Source of the DNA: Dendrolimus kikuchii
Taxonomy: Eukaryota; Arthropoda; Insecta; Lepidoptera; Lasiocampidae
Direction of reading: 5' to 3'
Length of the DNA: 64,000 bases
Assembly: GCA_019925095.2 (NCBI GenBank)
Contig: CM034412.1
Location: 1,922,001-1,986,000, forward strand
Position numbers and translations under genes: made by a program. The notes under the pieces are model-generated. The model was given only the letters and a program-made list of their open reading frames with translations. It did not search any database and had not been told where the DNA came from. Below are positions 43,118 to 53,869 of the stretch, one piece after another (positions within the stretch are counted from its first letter, which is position 1; each line of letters opens with the position of its first letter).

Positions 43118-43331
43118 AATATTTTCTTAAGTTTTCGCGGCTTGTATACATAATAAAACAACGTTTTAACGGTTTTAAGCGCGGTAATTTTATTTGATTT
43201 TGGTTTTTCCGACGTTTGTTGACATCTTTGTCTTCCGTGATCACGGCCACTGAAAAGTGGCCGAAACGTCGGAAAAACCAAAATCAAATAAAATTACCGC
43301 GCTTAAAACCGTTAAAACGTAGTTTTATTAT
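43118..43331 (-). mobile_element. Element C, copy 5: foldback form with 13-bp target-site duplication
   Basis: Arms 43144-43217 and 43264-43337 (74 bases, one mismatch, including six bases of the right duplication) flank a 46-base loop that itself pairs ('ggccact' with 'agtggcc'). The exact direct repeat 'gtatactagcggt' lies at 43105-43117 and 43332-43344. It interrupts a LINE frame at a point where removal of element plus one repeat restores the alignment to the relative at 59980. Confidence 0.85.
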
Positions 43332-43499
43332 GTATACTAGCGGTCCCATGACATGCGTTAATCTCCCCGATTTCTCAAGTTTGTGTTTTATATGTTTCAT
43401 GTCATTCATGTGACGAGTGAAGTGCGTATACATGTCACTATGCTTGGCATAGGTATGAAAGTTAAGTCGAACATACAAAGCAACTTGATATTTAAGTAT

Positions 43500-43958
43500 T
43501 GTTACGAATGTGATTTCAAATTAAAATGCCGTTGGAATTACTATAGAATTTATTAGAACTATACAAACACGTATAACACAGGTGCAAATATAACTGGACG
43601 CAACCAGTACAAAGTACACAATTCAATAACACGCGCAAAGTCCGTCGCTATATAGCTCATCAAATGTACACGTCTTGTTAGTATCGTAATCGTCGCTTGA
43701 CTGCCTTACCCCTGCGTTCGGGCATTCCTTTTATTCTGTACAAATACAATATGCCTCTACGCAACACAATAAATTCTAAGAATTAGTTCAACACACCTGC
43801 CTAATGACTGCCATAAAACAAGTACAATAACAATATACTGTTTTCATTAATTACAAATTTTAAACACAAAGTAAACAGAAGAAGTCTAAATGAGGGAAAG
43901 GTAATAAACCAGGTTTATAGCTGGCAGGTGTGCATTCACGTTTTGTCGGCATGTAGCA
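43500..43958 (-). mobile_element. Solo LTR D, copy 2
   Basis: TGTTACGAA to GTAGCA, flanked by 'gtat' at 43496-43499 and 43959-43962; inserted in the LINE frame above. Confidence 0.85.
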
Positions 43959-44052
43959 GTATACTGGGTAGTGTGAGTACATCCAGTTTTTTAAAATGCG
44001 GTCTTGTTGACTCACATCTACGCACCCGCACTATTGCGCGTACAGCCCTTTT

Positions 44053-44172
44053 CAGTCTCTTTAAAGAGCGGTAGCACATTGGTAGCTTTGGTGTTACAAA
44101 TATCCATAGGCGATGGTAACCGCTTTCCATCAGGGTCGTCTGCCTGCTGGAAGAAGTCATGCAATAAAAAAA
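44053..44172 (+). mobile_element. Element A, 5'-truncated copy
   Basis: From 'ctctttaaagagcggtagc' to the A run. Confidence 0.75.
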
Positions 44173-44394
44173 CATTGGAGTTAATCGAAACCTTCAGAAG
44201 TCAATCATACTGAAACCGACGCGCACTACTACCGCATTGCATTACACACACACTTCACAAACAAACCAAGACACACAGAGCCTAAAAATTAATAACCCAG
44301 GCACAGAAAAGAAAAAAACAACACACATAGCACTAGATAGGACAACATATATAAGTACAGATATAAGGCCCACACTGCACATGCACTTCCTCAC
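44173..44394. other. Unassigned sequence
   Basis: Nothing recognised. Confidence 0.3.
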
Positions 44395-44905
44395 AACACC
44401 AGCATATAACAGATATACTCTACATTAGTATAAGTTTAGTATTAAAATTAGAATACATACATACATACATACATAACTTCACTCCAGTTCCCTTGCGGGG
44501 TAGGCACGAACAACAGAGCGCCATTTAGGCCCATTCTTACACACCTCACTTGCTTCTTTGACATTCATAACTCTTGTCATGCACACTCGTCTGTTCTTAA
44601 GGCTCCTGACATCACCCTCCGCTAGTACACGATCAATTTGATCATGGAAGGTGTGTCGTGGCCTTCCACGACTTCTGCATCCATCCACTTTTGCATTGTA
44701 TATCTGTTTAGTCATTCTAAATTAGAATAAATTAGTATAATAAGTTATTCTTAAGGTACATACACCTCAACACAAAAATTAATAAATTAATGTCACACGC
44801 AAGAAACAAAATAACTAATAAGCGTGTTAAATTAAAAAAAAAAATCTAGAAATTAAGTTGTAAAAAGGGATACGGAACTCGAGTCCGTAGAGTTGTTAAT
44901 AATAA
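44395..44905 (-). repeat. Repeat T, copy 2, split by RTE-B
   Basis: Inverted match to 10045-10330 on both sides of the RTE-B insertion. Confidence 0.65.
44455..44718 (-). pseudogene. RTE-B copy 12 with 10-bp target-site duplication
   Basis: Frame 44715-44479 ends 'ARELE' because the stop-proximal codon is changed. Direct repeat 'aaattagaat' at 44445-44454 and 44719-44728; empty site near 10232. Confidence 0.85.
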
Positions 44906-45144
44906 AAAAAAAGTCAATCATATTCACTTGAAACTTCCAAACAAACATATAAAGAATCTAAAATACAAGCTCCACACAACGTGTACACTCAGATCCGGAC
45001 TTAGACATAAAACTGGCACTTTATGTTCTTGCTCAGACCCTTCGACATTTGCCCCCGTCGTATACTGATACCCAGAACATATTTCAACAAAAATACGACA
45101 GTCTTGCCTTAATAGCTGGAAGGAACATAACGGTATGACAATAC
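44906..45144. other. Unassigned sequence
   Basis: Nothing recognised. Confidence 0.3.
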
Positions 45145-45880
45145 TTACTTACGCCGTTGGCTCAGCGACTCAAAGTGGGTCTGGGTGAAAGGAGAGCATG
45201 CCATTTGTCCCTGTCCTGCACAATTTCTTGCGATATTTGGGACGGCCTACGGGACGCCGACCTATCGGTCGTCCTAAATATGCTTTCCTCACGCTGCAAT
45301 CCTTTCTCATCCGTTCTACGTGACCGAGTCAGCAGAGGCGGTGAGCTTTTATTTCTCCTATTTTGTTAGGTTTATCCGTGCAGGAACGGAGAAAGAATAC
45401 GATTTCCTGCGGCCCGGCGGCCTGTCGTAAGAGGTGACTAAACAACCCACAGCCAGGTGGTAGAGTATTTGCTCGACTGGATGGCGACCACCCCTGGTCT
45501 AGAGTATGCCGCCATAACAAGCTTGAGTTGTGTTCCGGCATTAGTGACCAGGTTCCAGTCTCCTTTAAGAGAGCAGCAGCGCATTTGTAGCACCTTTGGT
45601 GTTGCAAATGACCATAGGCGATGGTAACCGCTTTCTATCAAGTGGGCCGTCTTCCTATCTGCTGAACTCCTACAATAAAAATAAATTAAAAAAAGGCTCG
45701 GTCACAAGATTATTAATTTCGAGGTTTGGTCGGACCTTCCAGCTACCAACCTCTCTCTTTGTTGGACCTAGAATCGTATGGAGAACGTTCCTTTCCGTTA
45801 TTAAAAGCTGGTTGACGTCCTTGAGGATGAACGTCGAAGCTTCGCACCCATACATCAGGATGGGCCGTATGACGGTTTTA
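45145..45880 (-). pseudogene. RTE/other LINE C-terminus split by element A
   Basis: Upstream part (45880-45700, minus): 'IRPILMYGCEASTFILKDVN' and 'LLITERNVLHTILGPTKRE'. Downstream part (45320-45145): 'GRRPVGRPKYRK' and, in another frame, 'EIVQDRDKWHALLSPRPTLS' then a stop and an (AAGT)-type tail. These are successive landmarks of one LINE type, so I infer a single element with a deletion and frameshift, interrupted by A at 45372. Confidence 0.6.
45372..45684 (+). mobile_element. Element A copy, full length
   Basis: Both ends intact; inserted between two parts of a LINE relic. Confidence 0.9.
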
Positions 45881-45973
45881 TTTATTTATTTAATTTGTTT
45901 GGGAAACATGCAATAATTAATATTCTTAAATATAAAACACAAAATTAATACATATATCAATCAATGCATCCGA

Positions 45974-46289
45974 TTATCCGTGCAGGAACGGAGAAAGAAT
46001 ACAATTTCCTGCGGCCGGGCGGCCTGTCGTAAGAGGCGACTTAACAACCCACAGCCACGTGGTAGGGCATTTGCCCGACTGGATGGCTACCACCCATGGT
46101 CTAAAGAATGTCGCCATAACAATCTTGACTTGTGTTCCGGCATTAGTGACCAGGTTCCAGTTTCCCTTAAGAGAGCAGCAGCGCATTTGCAGCAACTTGG
46201 TGTTGCAAATGTCCATAGGCGATGGTAACCGCTTTCCATCAAGTGGGCCGTCCGCCTGTCTGCTGAACTCCTGCAATAATAATAAAAAA
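45974..46289 (+). mobile_element. Element A copy, left member of inverted pair
   Basis: Full length; its A-rich tail 'aataataataaaaaaa' runs straight into the next copy. Confidence 0.9.
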
Positions 46290-46579
46290 AGACAGGCAGA
46301 CGACCTATGTGATGCAAAGCGGTTATCGTCTGTGAACATTTGTAACACCAAAAGCGCTACCAATGTGCTGTTGCTCTCTAAAGGGAGACTGGGACCTGGT
46401 CACCAATGCCGAAACACAACACAAGGTTGTTATGGCGGCATACTCTAGACCAGGGGTGGTCGCCATCCAGTCGGGAAAATACCCTACCCTACCACCTGGC
46501 TGTGGGTTGTTTTGTCGCCTCTTACGACAAGCCGCCCGTCCGCAGGTAATCGTATTCTTTCGCCGTTCCTGTACGGATA
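46290..46579 (-). mobile_element. Element A copy, right member of inverted pair
   Basis: Lacks the outer 20 bases of its own tail end; the two copies form a 606-bp inverted repeat without spacer. Confidence 0.85.
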
Positions 46580-46795
46580 GTCCCGCACGGTTTTAACGAA
46601 TCCTTGAATAAGACACGGGTATATTAACCACATGGGTTTTTAATTTGAATTTAATTTATGTGGTAACAAAACTTAATCAAGCCCCATGAGCCCAGAGTCG
46701 AAGCGTCTTCACAACAAACGACACAAACAAGCAATTCTCATTGAATGTTGCATATTTGCGCCGCTGTGAATCAGCTGTTTCCGCTGCAGCTATTA
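46580..46795. repeat. Repeat M, copy 1
   Basis: 'tcccgcacggttttaa', 'aagacacgggta' and 'cttaatcaagccccatga' recur at 58856-59045, in both cases right behind an A element. Confidence 0.65.
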
Positions 46796-46798
46796 GCT

Positions 46799-46895
46799 AG
46801 CGAGTAGACAGACGTCCTATCTGATAGAAAGTGGTTACTGGTGCCTATAGACATTTTCTCAACACCAGGAGCTAACCAAGTCGTTGCTAGCCCTT
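46799..46895 (-). repeat. Repeat U, copy 2
   Basis: 'agacagacgtcctatctgat' through 'gtcgttgctagcccttat'; see 31462. Confidence 0.55.
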
Positions 46896-46908
46896 ATATT
46901 CAATATAT

Positions 46909-47742
46909 TCTATATTCGTGAAGCAAAAACGAAATTACGAAAATTGCGCGCGCGGAGGAGTATGAAATTTCGCACACTTATAGTTTATATAGAGAAGAAG
47001 TGCAGAATGCTAATATTTTAAAAAATTATACATAAAAAAGACGTTAAATCAATAAATAGTACATTATGGTACTAGTGTGTAACATTAGTGATTACCGCCG
47101 AGGCGCCATTGAGATTCGAGCCGTAGGCGAGGGTCTTAAGAGAGCCGAGGACGGCAATCATCAATACACACGTGCATCATACGACGTTTTTCAACACACT
47201 TGTGAATAAAATAACAACAAAAACTCATTTTATTTAGTAGATAAAAAAAGTTATATATGAGTGAAAGTTTTATTTATTAAACACATACGAGTTACAATTA
47301 TCTATTTAAATAAGAAGTTTCATGAAATGAGCTAGCAATATGAACATTAATTTATTTGTCCTATAGAACACGATCTTTTTTTTTGAATAAAAACTTTTTT
47401 AAGAACAAAGCAACTCAACTAATAAAATTAAAAAAAAAAAATATAACTCACTAGTGAGTTATAATGTTTTTTACTCACAGTTTGATTATGGGTGTCATTC
47501 TGTGCCTAATTGCGGTGACCATAGAGCCACTTTATGAGCAAGTGTGTTGAAAAAAACATTACACACACTACCACGTATTTGACACACACACGCATATATA
47601 CTCTTTTGTTTATTGTTAAAGTCAAATTAACAGTGTAGCCTTGGCGAAATCTGTGATTATAGAAGTATAATCTTTGACAACAGAATCTTAATAATGTTCA
47701 AACTTATAATTTAAATTAATTTCGGTCGAATTTCGACCACTG
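46909..47742 (+). mobile_element. HelE, copy 3, carrying element G
   Basis: 5' 'tctatattcgtgaagc', 3' stem 'ggtcgaatttcgacc' at 47724, with the last bases including CTAG lost. Confidence 0.7.
47058..47552 (+). mobile_element. Element G, copy 3, inside HelE
   Basis: HelE copy 1 reads through this site near 12040-12055 ('tgttttttttattgattt'), so both borders are set within a few A bases. Inserted in an A-run; a duplicated 'aaa' is possible. Confidence 0.8.
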
Positions 47743-48209
47743 GTTTCTTGAAATAAACCATTGCTACATACTACATAATTACAACAATAGGCTTAAGTAC
47801 AAGATTTACGTAATATCATAACAATAGATTGTCTGTCCGTCGATTTGCTCTGAAATGAATCAAATCGAGTCCTAAGTCGTAACTGGGTTGTTTGGGCATT
47901 AGCAAGTATAATTGGTCTCCACCAGATCCCATCTCCATCTGATGGCTTGAATATTTGAGTAATTTAATATTGTAAACAGCGTTTGTATAGTCTGTGTTCA
48001 TTCGGAGCGGGACTGTACGCTTACGGGTTGATAACTTCCCAAAATCTAAGTCCATTTAAGATATAATATTGTTTTTATCTCATTGGTGTATACCTCGAGC
48101 AACGCTTAATGCGTTGCTATTCAAACAAGGAATACGTCCAGCCTTTTGGGTACGTTCCCAACTGGTAGCGGCCTGGTATTGGATTTTCTATATTTTAATT
48201 TACATATAT
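47743..48209. other. Unassigned; LINE UTR-like at 48095-48205
   Basis: 48135-48190 resembles 24340-24400. An 80-codon minus frame at 47816-48055 has no recognised domain. Confidence 0.35.
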
Positions 48210-48678
48210 ACAATGTAAACTCTATATAACGACACTAAAAGGCCTGTGCATTCTATGGCGTTATAGAGAGTTGTCGTTAAATCGAGAGCAGCCTGTTATT
48301 TTTGTATAACGTCTTTTGTTGCACCAATATTTTTTTTGTATTTTTTTATTTATTTTATTCATATATTGCGATATTGAGGCATCTTGGTGATAAAGGAAGT
48401 ACTTAGAAATTTCGGTATGCCGACAGTCAAGTTTATTACGGGTTAGGATACTAAAGCGATGAAAGAACGTACACAGCTGACCAGTTTTTACTAGTTTTGG
48501 CAACTTAAAAGCTACTTTTTATTACTTAATTATTGTCGTTATTGAGAGTGAGTGTAACGCTATATAGAGTGTATCATTGTATGGAAGACGAACTAAAGCG
48601 ACCAAAGCCAAGCGATTTCGACGCTAAAGGGAGGTAGTTTGTCGTTTAATCCAGTGACGTTATATGGAGTTTATACTA
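48210..48678. mobile_element. Probable TIR element (MITE-like)
   Basis: Left end 'tgtaaactctatataacg' (48214) is complementary, with a few mismatches, to 'cgttatatggagtttatac' (48658). Variants of 'ctctatataacg' recur inside near 48260 and 48560. A TA dinucleotide lies next to both ends. No transposase coding. Confidence 0.5.
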
Positions 48679-48718
48679 TAGTTTATTTTTAGTATTTAAT
48701 AAATTGTAAATGGAAGCT

Positions 48719-48880
48719 GGAACTGAAAATCAGCAGCTGTGTTAGCTCCTGACACAGCATAATGCTGAGTTTCCAGCCTCATTAAACCGTATTTATTTAT
48801 GAGTAAAAATCCTCGTATTTTATGTGTGTGCATTTGTTTGCGACAATAAATATTTTTCTTTCTTTCTTTCTTTCTTATTT
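48719..48880 (+). repeat. LINE 3' UTR with (CTTT)n tail
   Basis: 'cagcataatgctgag' near 48759, then 'gacaataaatatttttcttt' and repeats. Confidence 0.55.
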
Positions 48881-48926
48881 TAAGGTTTTAATAGAATGAG
48901 TTGCTTCTCAAAATATATTTAAAATT

Positions 48927-49227
48927 TGAACGGAGAAAGATACAATTTCCTAAGGCCAGGCGGCCTGTCGTAAGAGGCGACAAAACAACCCACAGCCTGG
49001 TGGGAAGGTATTTGCATGTCTGGATGGCTATCACCCCTGGTTTAGAGTATGCCGCCATAACAACCTTGAGTTGTGTTTCGGCATTAGTGGCCAGGTTCCA
49101 GTCTCCCGTAAGAGAGCAGCAGCGCGTTTGTAGCACCTATGATGTTGCAAATGTCCATAGGCGATGGTAACCGCTTTCCATCACGTGGGCTGTCTGCCTG
49201 TCTGCTGAACTAACGCAATAAAATAAA
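48927..49227 (+). mobile_element. Element A copy
   Basis: The first 10 bases are degraded; otherwise complete. Confidence 0.85.
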
Positions 49228-49329
49228 ATTAAAAAAATTACTCCTTTATCTAAACATACATATATAACAACAACAGCAACAAAACTCTTTATTGTACACC
49301 AAAATAAAAACAGTAACATATTCTTATAT

Positions 49330-49781
49330 TGTTACGAGCGCGGGACTCGAATTAAAAACACCGTTGGAATTACTATAGAATTTATTAGAACTATACAAAC
49401 ACGCATAACACAGGTACAAATGTAACTAAACACAATCAGTTCAAACGTAATGCATGATTCAATAACACGTGCAAAGTCCGTCACTAAATAGATTACCGAA
49501 TGTAGTACACACGTCTTGCTTGTATCGTAATCGTCGCTTGACTGCCTCCTCCCTCCATCCTGCCGTCGTTTTATACTTCACAAATATAAGTGTGCCCACC
49601 CGTATCGTCTAATTATGCCTGCAAACGGCCATAAACGAGTACAATAGGCTGTTCTCCACAATAACCAATAAATAAGTAAACAAAAGAAGACAATCATAAA
49701 GGTATTACAATTGGTTCAAATGCCGACAGGTAATAGCGTGTTTCGTGGAATTTATGTTTGTCGGGGGGCTGAGCTGTAATA
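49330..49781 (-). mobile_element. Solo LTR D, copy 3
   Basis: TGTTACGAG to GTAATA, flanked by 'atat' at 49326-49329 and 49782-49785. Confidence 0.85.
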
Positions 49782-49814
49782 ATATCTTAAAATTAGAAGG
49801 TTTAGTACAATGGG

Positions 49815-49860
49815 TGGCCTTATTGCTTAAAGCGATCTCTTCCAGGCAACCTTTGGATGG
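49815..49860 (-). repeat. Repeat P fragment
   Basis: 'ggccttattgcttaaagcg' and 'atctcttccaggcaacc' are the inverted P hairpin. Confidence 0.6.
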
Positions 49861-50025
49861 ACAAGAATCTTATTCACAATATTTACTTGATCTTATTCAC
49901 TGACATAATTATCAATGCACAGCCCCAACTACTGGGTCTAGGGCTGTGAAAGTTTATAACTGTACTTTCTTATGTATTTTGAAATATATTGTTGTATATG
50001 TGTATATATATGAGTATGTGTATAT

Positions 50026-50436
50026 TGTTACAACTCAGGTCCCGACAAATACCCGTCGGCATTTGAACTAATAACATTTAAATTCTTTTATGGTCGTCTT
50101 CTTATGTTTACTTATTTGCATACGGCTTATTGTAATCATTAGCCAGGTGTTACGGATTTGAAGTACCGGCTGATTCTAGGAAATTCAGTCCACCCTGCGG
50201 TGCGGACATATTGCATTTGTGCAGTATAAATCAATGGCCCGATTGAGGGAGAAGTGAGTCGAGCAAGAACCACCAGCGAAGCGAGACGTGTGTACTACAA
50301 TTACGACCTTCTGCATAACGTTTGGACTTGTTATGTTCAGTTATATTTGTACCCGTGCTATACGTGTTTGTATAGTTCTAATAAACTCTATAGTAATTCT
50401 AACGGCATTTTAATTCGAGTCTCGCGACTCGTAACA
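50026..50436 (+). mobile_element. Solo LTR D, copy 4 (sense orientation)
   Basis: TGTTACAAC to CGTAACA, flanked by 'atat' at 50022-50025 and 50437-50440. TATA box 'cagtataaatc' at 50222 and 'aataaa' at 50380 give U3-R-U5 order. Confidence 0.85.
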
Positions 50437-50539
50437 ATATGTATGTATTTTTATATTTATTTCTTAAATTAGTTTGAGTATTTATGTATCTATTGCCTTT
50501 TTCCTGCACCACCTACATCGCCTGATTTTTTTTTTATTA

Positions 50540-50685
50540 GGTTGTCTGGAAGAGAGCGCTTGATCGATAAGGCCGCCTATTGTATTGCCTAGAAAATATT
50601 GTAAGTATGGTCTGTTTTTGTAATTTATATATTTTGGTATGCAATAAAGTGTTCTCTCTATCTCTCTCTCTTTCTATGCTGGATT
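50540..50685 (+). repeat. Repeat P: LINE 3' end with (CTCT)n tail
   Basis: 'ggaagagagcgcttgatcg', 'ataaggccgcctattgta', then 'gcaataaagtg' and (TCTC)n. Confidence 0.7.
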
Positions 50686-50776
50686 TTTGAAAATTAAACA
50701 TCTAAGAGGGTGATAAATTCGCGTATTGCTCTACCATGGCAATTGTAATCGTGTAATTTTATAATTTTATATTTTA

Positions 50777-51550
50777 ATAGCTGTGCCCGCGACGTCGTTC
50801 GCGTGGAATTTGCTTTCAAAACCCTCCGATTTTGAAACATTCTTCATTGGTGCTCCGCTCCTATTGGTCTTAGCGTGATGATATGTAGCCTATAGCCTTC
50901 CTCGATAAATTGGCTATCCAACACTGAAAGAATTTTTCAAAACAGACCAGTAGTTCCTGAGATTAGCGCGTTCAATCAAACAATATTAGTATATTTAGCT
51001 ACAACACTAATACTTACATTTTAAATATCGCGATATCTTTTGAATGAAACGTCCGAATTGAATAATTCAAAAAGTTCTAGAAAGGTATTGAATTCGTCTT
51101 GAATATAGAGTAATTTATTTTGATAAGGGTTAATACCAAGGTACAAAATAAAGAGTTTTTGAAGCGACATTTTTTAATTATTTAAAAAAATAAAAGAAAA
51201 CACTTATTGTGAGATAACTACAATAGTTAGACATATAGTTACGCTATATTTTTTGTAGACAATTATATGTTCTGCAAAGTGGTAGTACATTGTTTTGTTC
51301 TATAATCAATAGTTTTCGCAGCAAACGCCGTGTAAGTATTTTTTCGGGTCATTTTTTTACACCTCGGGTTACATTATTGGACTTTTAGTAAGAATCCCTA
51401 TTAAAAAAATATATATAATATAGCCTATAGCCTTCCACGATAAATGTACTATTCAACACTGAAAGAATTTTTCAAATCGGACCAGCGGTTCCTGAGATTA
51501 GCGCGTTAAACAAACAAACAAACTCTTCAGCTTTATAATATTAGTATAGA
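50777..51550 (-). mobile_element. HelA, copy 3
   Basis: 5' end on minus 'tctatactaatattataaag'; 3' end changed to 'cacagctat'. Same double-head structure as copy 1. Confidence 0.8.
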
Positions 51551-52127
51551 TGAGCAATAAAGTGTTATCTATTCTATCTTATTCTAAAAATATTGCAAAG
51601 GGGAATCGATATTTAAGTAGAAGAGTAAAGTTTTAGAAAGGTCGGGAGAAAGGGCCGCTGGACCGAAAGCAACATATTGGAAGACCCGCCGTTGTGTTAC
51701 GAGAATTATTGTGTAGGGCTGGCGGAAGGGATCTGAAGGGAAAGCCGATTTTCGTATTAAGGACCCGTTGGGGGGATGCTGGCCAATTGTTTTCCTATCA
51801 GCTATTTCATAACCTATTTATTTAACTCGCTGCACACGAAAACTTTGAACGTGTTTTAAAACTAAAATTATGTGTTAACCGTTTTAAGCGGGGCATTTTA
51901 TTCGATTTTTAACCAAGTTTCAAAAGAAGGAGGTTCTAAATTCTACTATACGTTTTTTATATGTATGTTACACGATTTCACCATCAATTATAAACTGATT
52001 TTCAAGTTTTTTATTTTTTTATTTTAAGGCGGTGGTAATGCTATTTACGCAGAATACTGGGTCCTTTGCAAGGGATTAGACCATAGTTGATCATGAAGGC
52101 TTTCCCCTTTGATAAGGGGCAATCCGA
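51551..52127. other. Unassigned sequence
   Basis: A GC-richer patch at 51640-51790 has no recognised feature. Confidence 0.3.
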
Positions 52128-52262
52128 ACACTAATCAAGCCAGCTTGTGTGGAGACTCCGAGAAGTTGCACGGGCAACAACCACTACCCACTAAAACCAC
52201 CCTCCTCCCATGTGCCCCGCGCTTTTTATATAGGAAAGGCTGATACTTAGAACTTAGTTACA
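52128..52262 (-). mobile_element. Element H, decayed inverted copy
   Basis: 'gagactccgagaagttgcac' and 'tacccactaaaaccaccc' match the complement of H near 29380-29450. Confidence 0.5.
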
Positions 52263-52436
52263 CCCAGTCCGATCCAGCGCAAAAAGTGCCTGAATATGCC
52301 CCGGGAATCAGAACACATCCACTTCGTCAGCGGGGGTGATGAATCCTTTGCTCCCTTGATAGCTAAAGGCCCCCCAAAGCGGTATTATTCGACTGATTTT
52401 CAAGTAGTCCAATTGTCACTAACTCAGCATCTACGT

Positions 52437-52739
52437 AAGTCGTCGTAGTGAAATGGCTAGCGCACGCGTCCCAAGCTCAAAGGGCGCAGGTTCGAACCTG
52501 GCCTGAACGCATGCACCACTTAGGCAGTTTTCTGACCTAATGTGCGTATTGTTACAATTACCACGTGCTAATAATGGTGAAGGAAAACATCGTGATGTAG
52601 CCTTGTACATCGAGATAATCGATATGTCAAACCTGCCAAGCCCCCTTGGACAAGCGTAGTGGTATACTGCCCGTTCTGCTGTAAGGTGACGCCCGAGCCC
52701 AAAAGTACGACATTTATGGGCTGTTATTATATATTTCAA
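52437..52739 (+). mobile_element. tSINE2, copy 2
   Basis: Head with 'gtgaaatggctagcgcac' and B box 'ggttcgaacctgg'; tail 'gggctgttattatatattt' runs directly into RTE-Q. Confidence 0.85.
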
Positions 52740-53180
52740 ACGCCAGTGAAGCGTGGCCTGTACTTGAGCGACACAAGCAAGAACTGCGTGTCACGGAGAT
52801 GATTATGCTGCGAAGGATGTGCGGAGTGACGCGGAAAGACCGGGTCAGGAACTCCCGCATCCACGGCAGTCTTCATATCCGTGACATAGCAGACAAACTG
52901 CAAGAGTGTCGCTTGGGTTGGTACGGCCACGTTTCACGGAGACCGGCTAATTATGTGAGGAACAAATTTCTAGCCATGACGCCTCCCCCAGGTCCCGGTC
53001 GAAGGGGAAGGCCCAAGAAATGGCTTGACATTGTGAAGGATGACATGCGTACCAATGGTCTCAAAACGGGGGATGCTGAAGACCGCGCGAAGTTGAGTAG
53101 AAAAAGTAGGAAAGCGGACCCTGGGCGTCGGAGTGAACGCTCCGAACGCAACCGGGTTTTAACGCTCGGATGATGATGAT
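52740..53180 (+). pseudogene. RTE-Q copy 1: LINE C-terminus
   Basis: Open from 52742 to the stop at 53171: 'SEAWPVLERHKQELRVTEM', 'RRMCGVTRKDRVRN', 'RLGWYGHVSR', 'GRRGRPKKWLDIVKDDM', 'SERNRVLTLG', then (ATG)n. The same order of motifs as in RTE-B but a different family. Only the part after the reverse transcriptase remains. Confidence 0.75.
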
Positions 53181-53344
53181 TATATATTTCATATCAGCAT
53201 CTCATGGGTGGATCTCAGAGAAATTGAGAGAAACCCTTGTTGGAGAGCAACCTTTGTTAAGAGCGCCGATCGCCTACACTTTTCGTCAAACAAACTGTAT
53301 ACGCGCGTCTATAGTACAATTTCTATAGGCGTTAAAAATATTAT

Positions 53345-53573
53345 ATACCGTCCGCGTGGAATTTGTTTTCGAAGCCCCCCCCCCCCGCTTTTTCATTGCT
53401 GCTCCGCTCCTATTGGACTTAGCGTGATGATATATAGCCTATAGCCTTCCTCGATAAATGGGCTATCTAACACTGACAGAATTTTTCAAATCAGACCAGT
53501 AGTTCCTGAGATTAGCGCGTTTAAACAAACAAACAAACTGTTCAGCTTTATATATTAATTAGTATTAGATTTG
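53345..53573 (-). mobile_element. HelA fragment (5' half) with C12 tract
   Basis: 'agtagttcctgagattagcg' and 'ttcagctttatatatta' are HelA 5' text. A run of 12 C lies at 53375. Confidence 0.65.
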
Positions 53574-53574
53574 G

Positions 53575-53850
53575 ATGTTTCGGCCACTTTTCAGTAGCCA
53601 TAATAGCGGAAAGTAATGTCAAGTATCAGTGAGTAATGTTAAAGTTAATAATATATGTTCATAATATTAACTACCTTCAACTTGTTCATTTTAATTATTT
53701 AGTTTAAATTTTTGTTTATTGTCATTATTTACTTTATGGGAGCCTAGTCTAACTTACCACCGCTTCGCAACATGTTGTGGCTTAAAGAGAAGAAGCGGCG
53801 CAAGATACTTTACATCAACATGCCTAGCTCTAAAATTTTATATAAAAGCG
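53575..53850 (+). mobile_element. Element C, copy 6 (left end missing)
   Basis: 'tgtttcggccacttttcagt' to 'catgcctagctctaaaattt'. Confidence 0.65.
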
Positions 53851-53869
53851 TATTTTTTTAAACTACTAT

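Larger units (their letters stand above)
43009..44052 (-). pseudogene. LINE ORF2 C-terminus split by a solo LTR and element C
   Basis: Minus-strand reading, upstream to downstream: 'STRPHFKKLDVLTLPSI' (before the LTR), 'VALYVRLNFHTYAKHSD' and 'LTHVMGPLVY' (between LTR and C), 'YNKLPSVGLFKTWLRKWL' and a stop near 43012 (after C). The second half of the fused frame at 59378-60037 is an uninterrupted relative. Both insertions have exact duplications, so the LINE fragment is the oldest layer. Confidence 0.75.
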
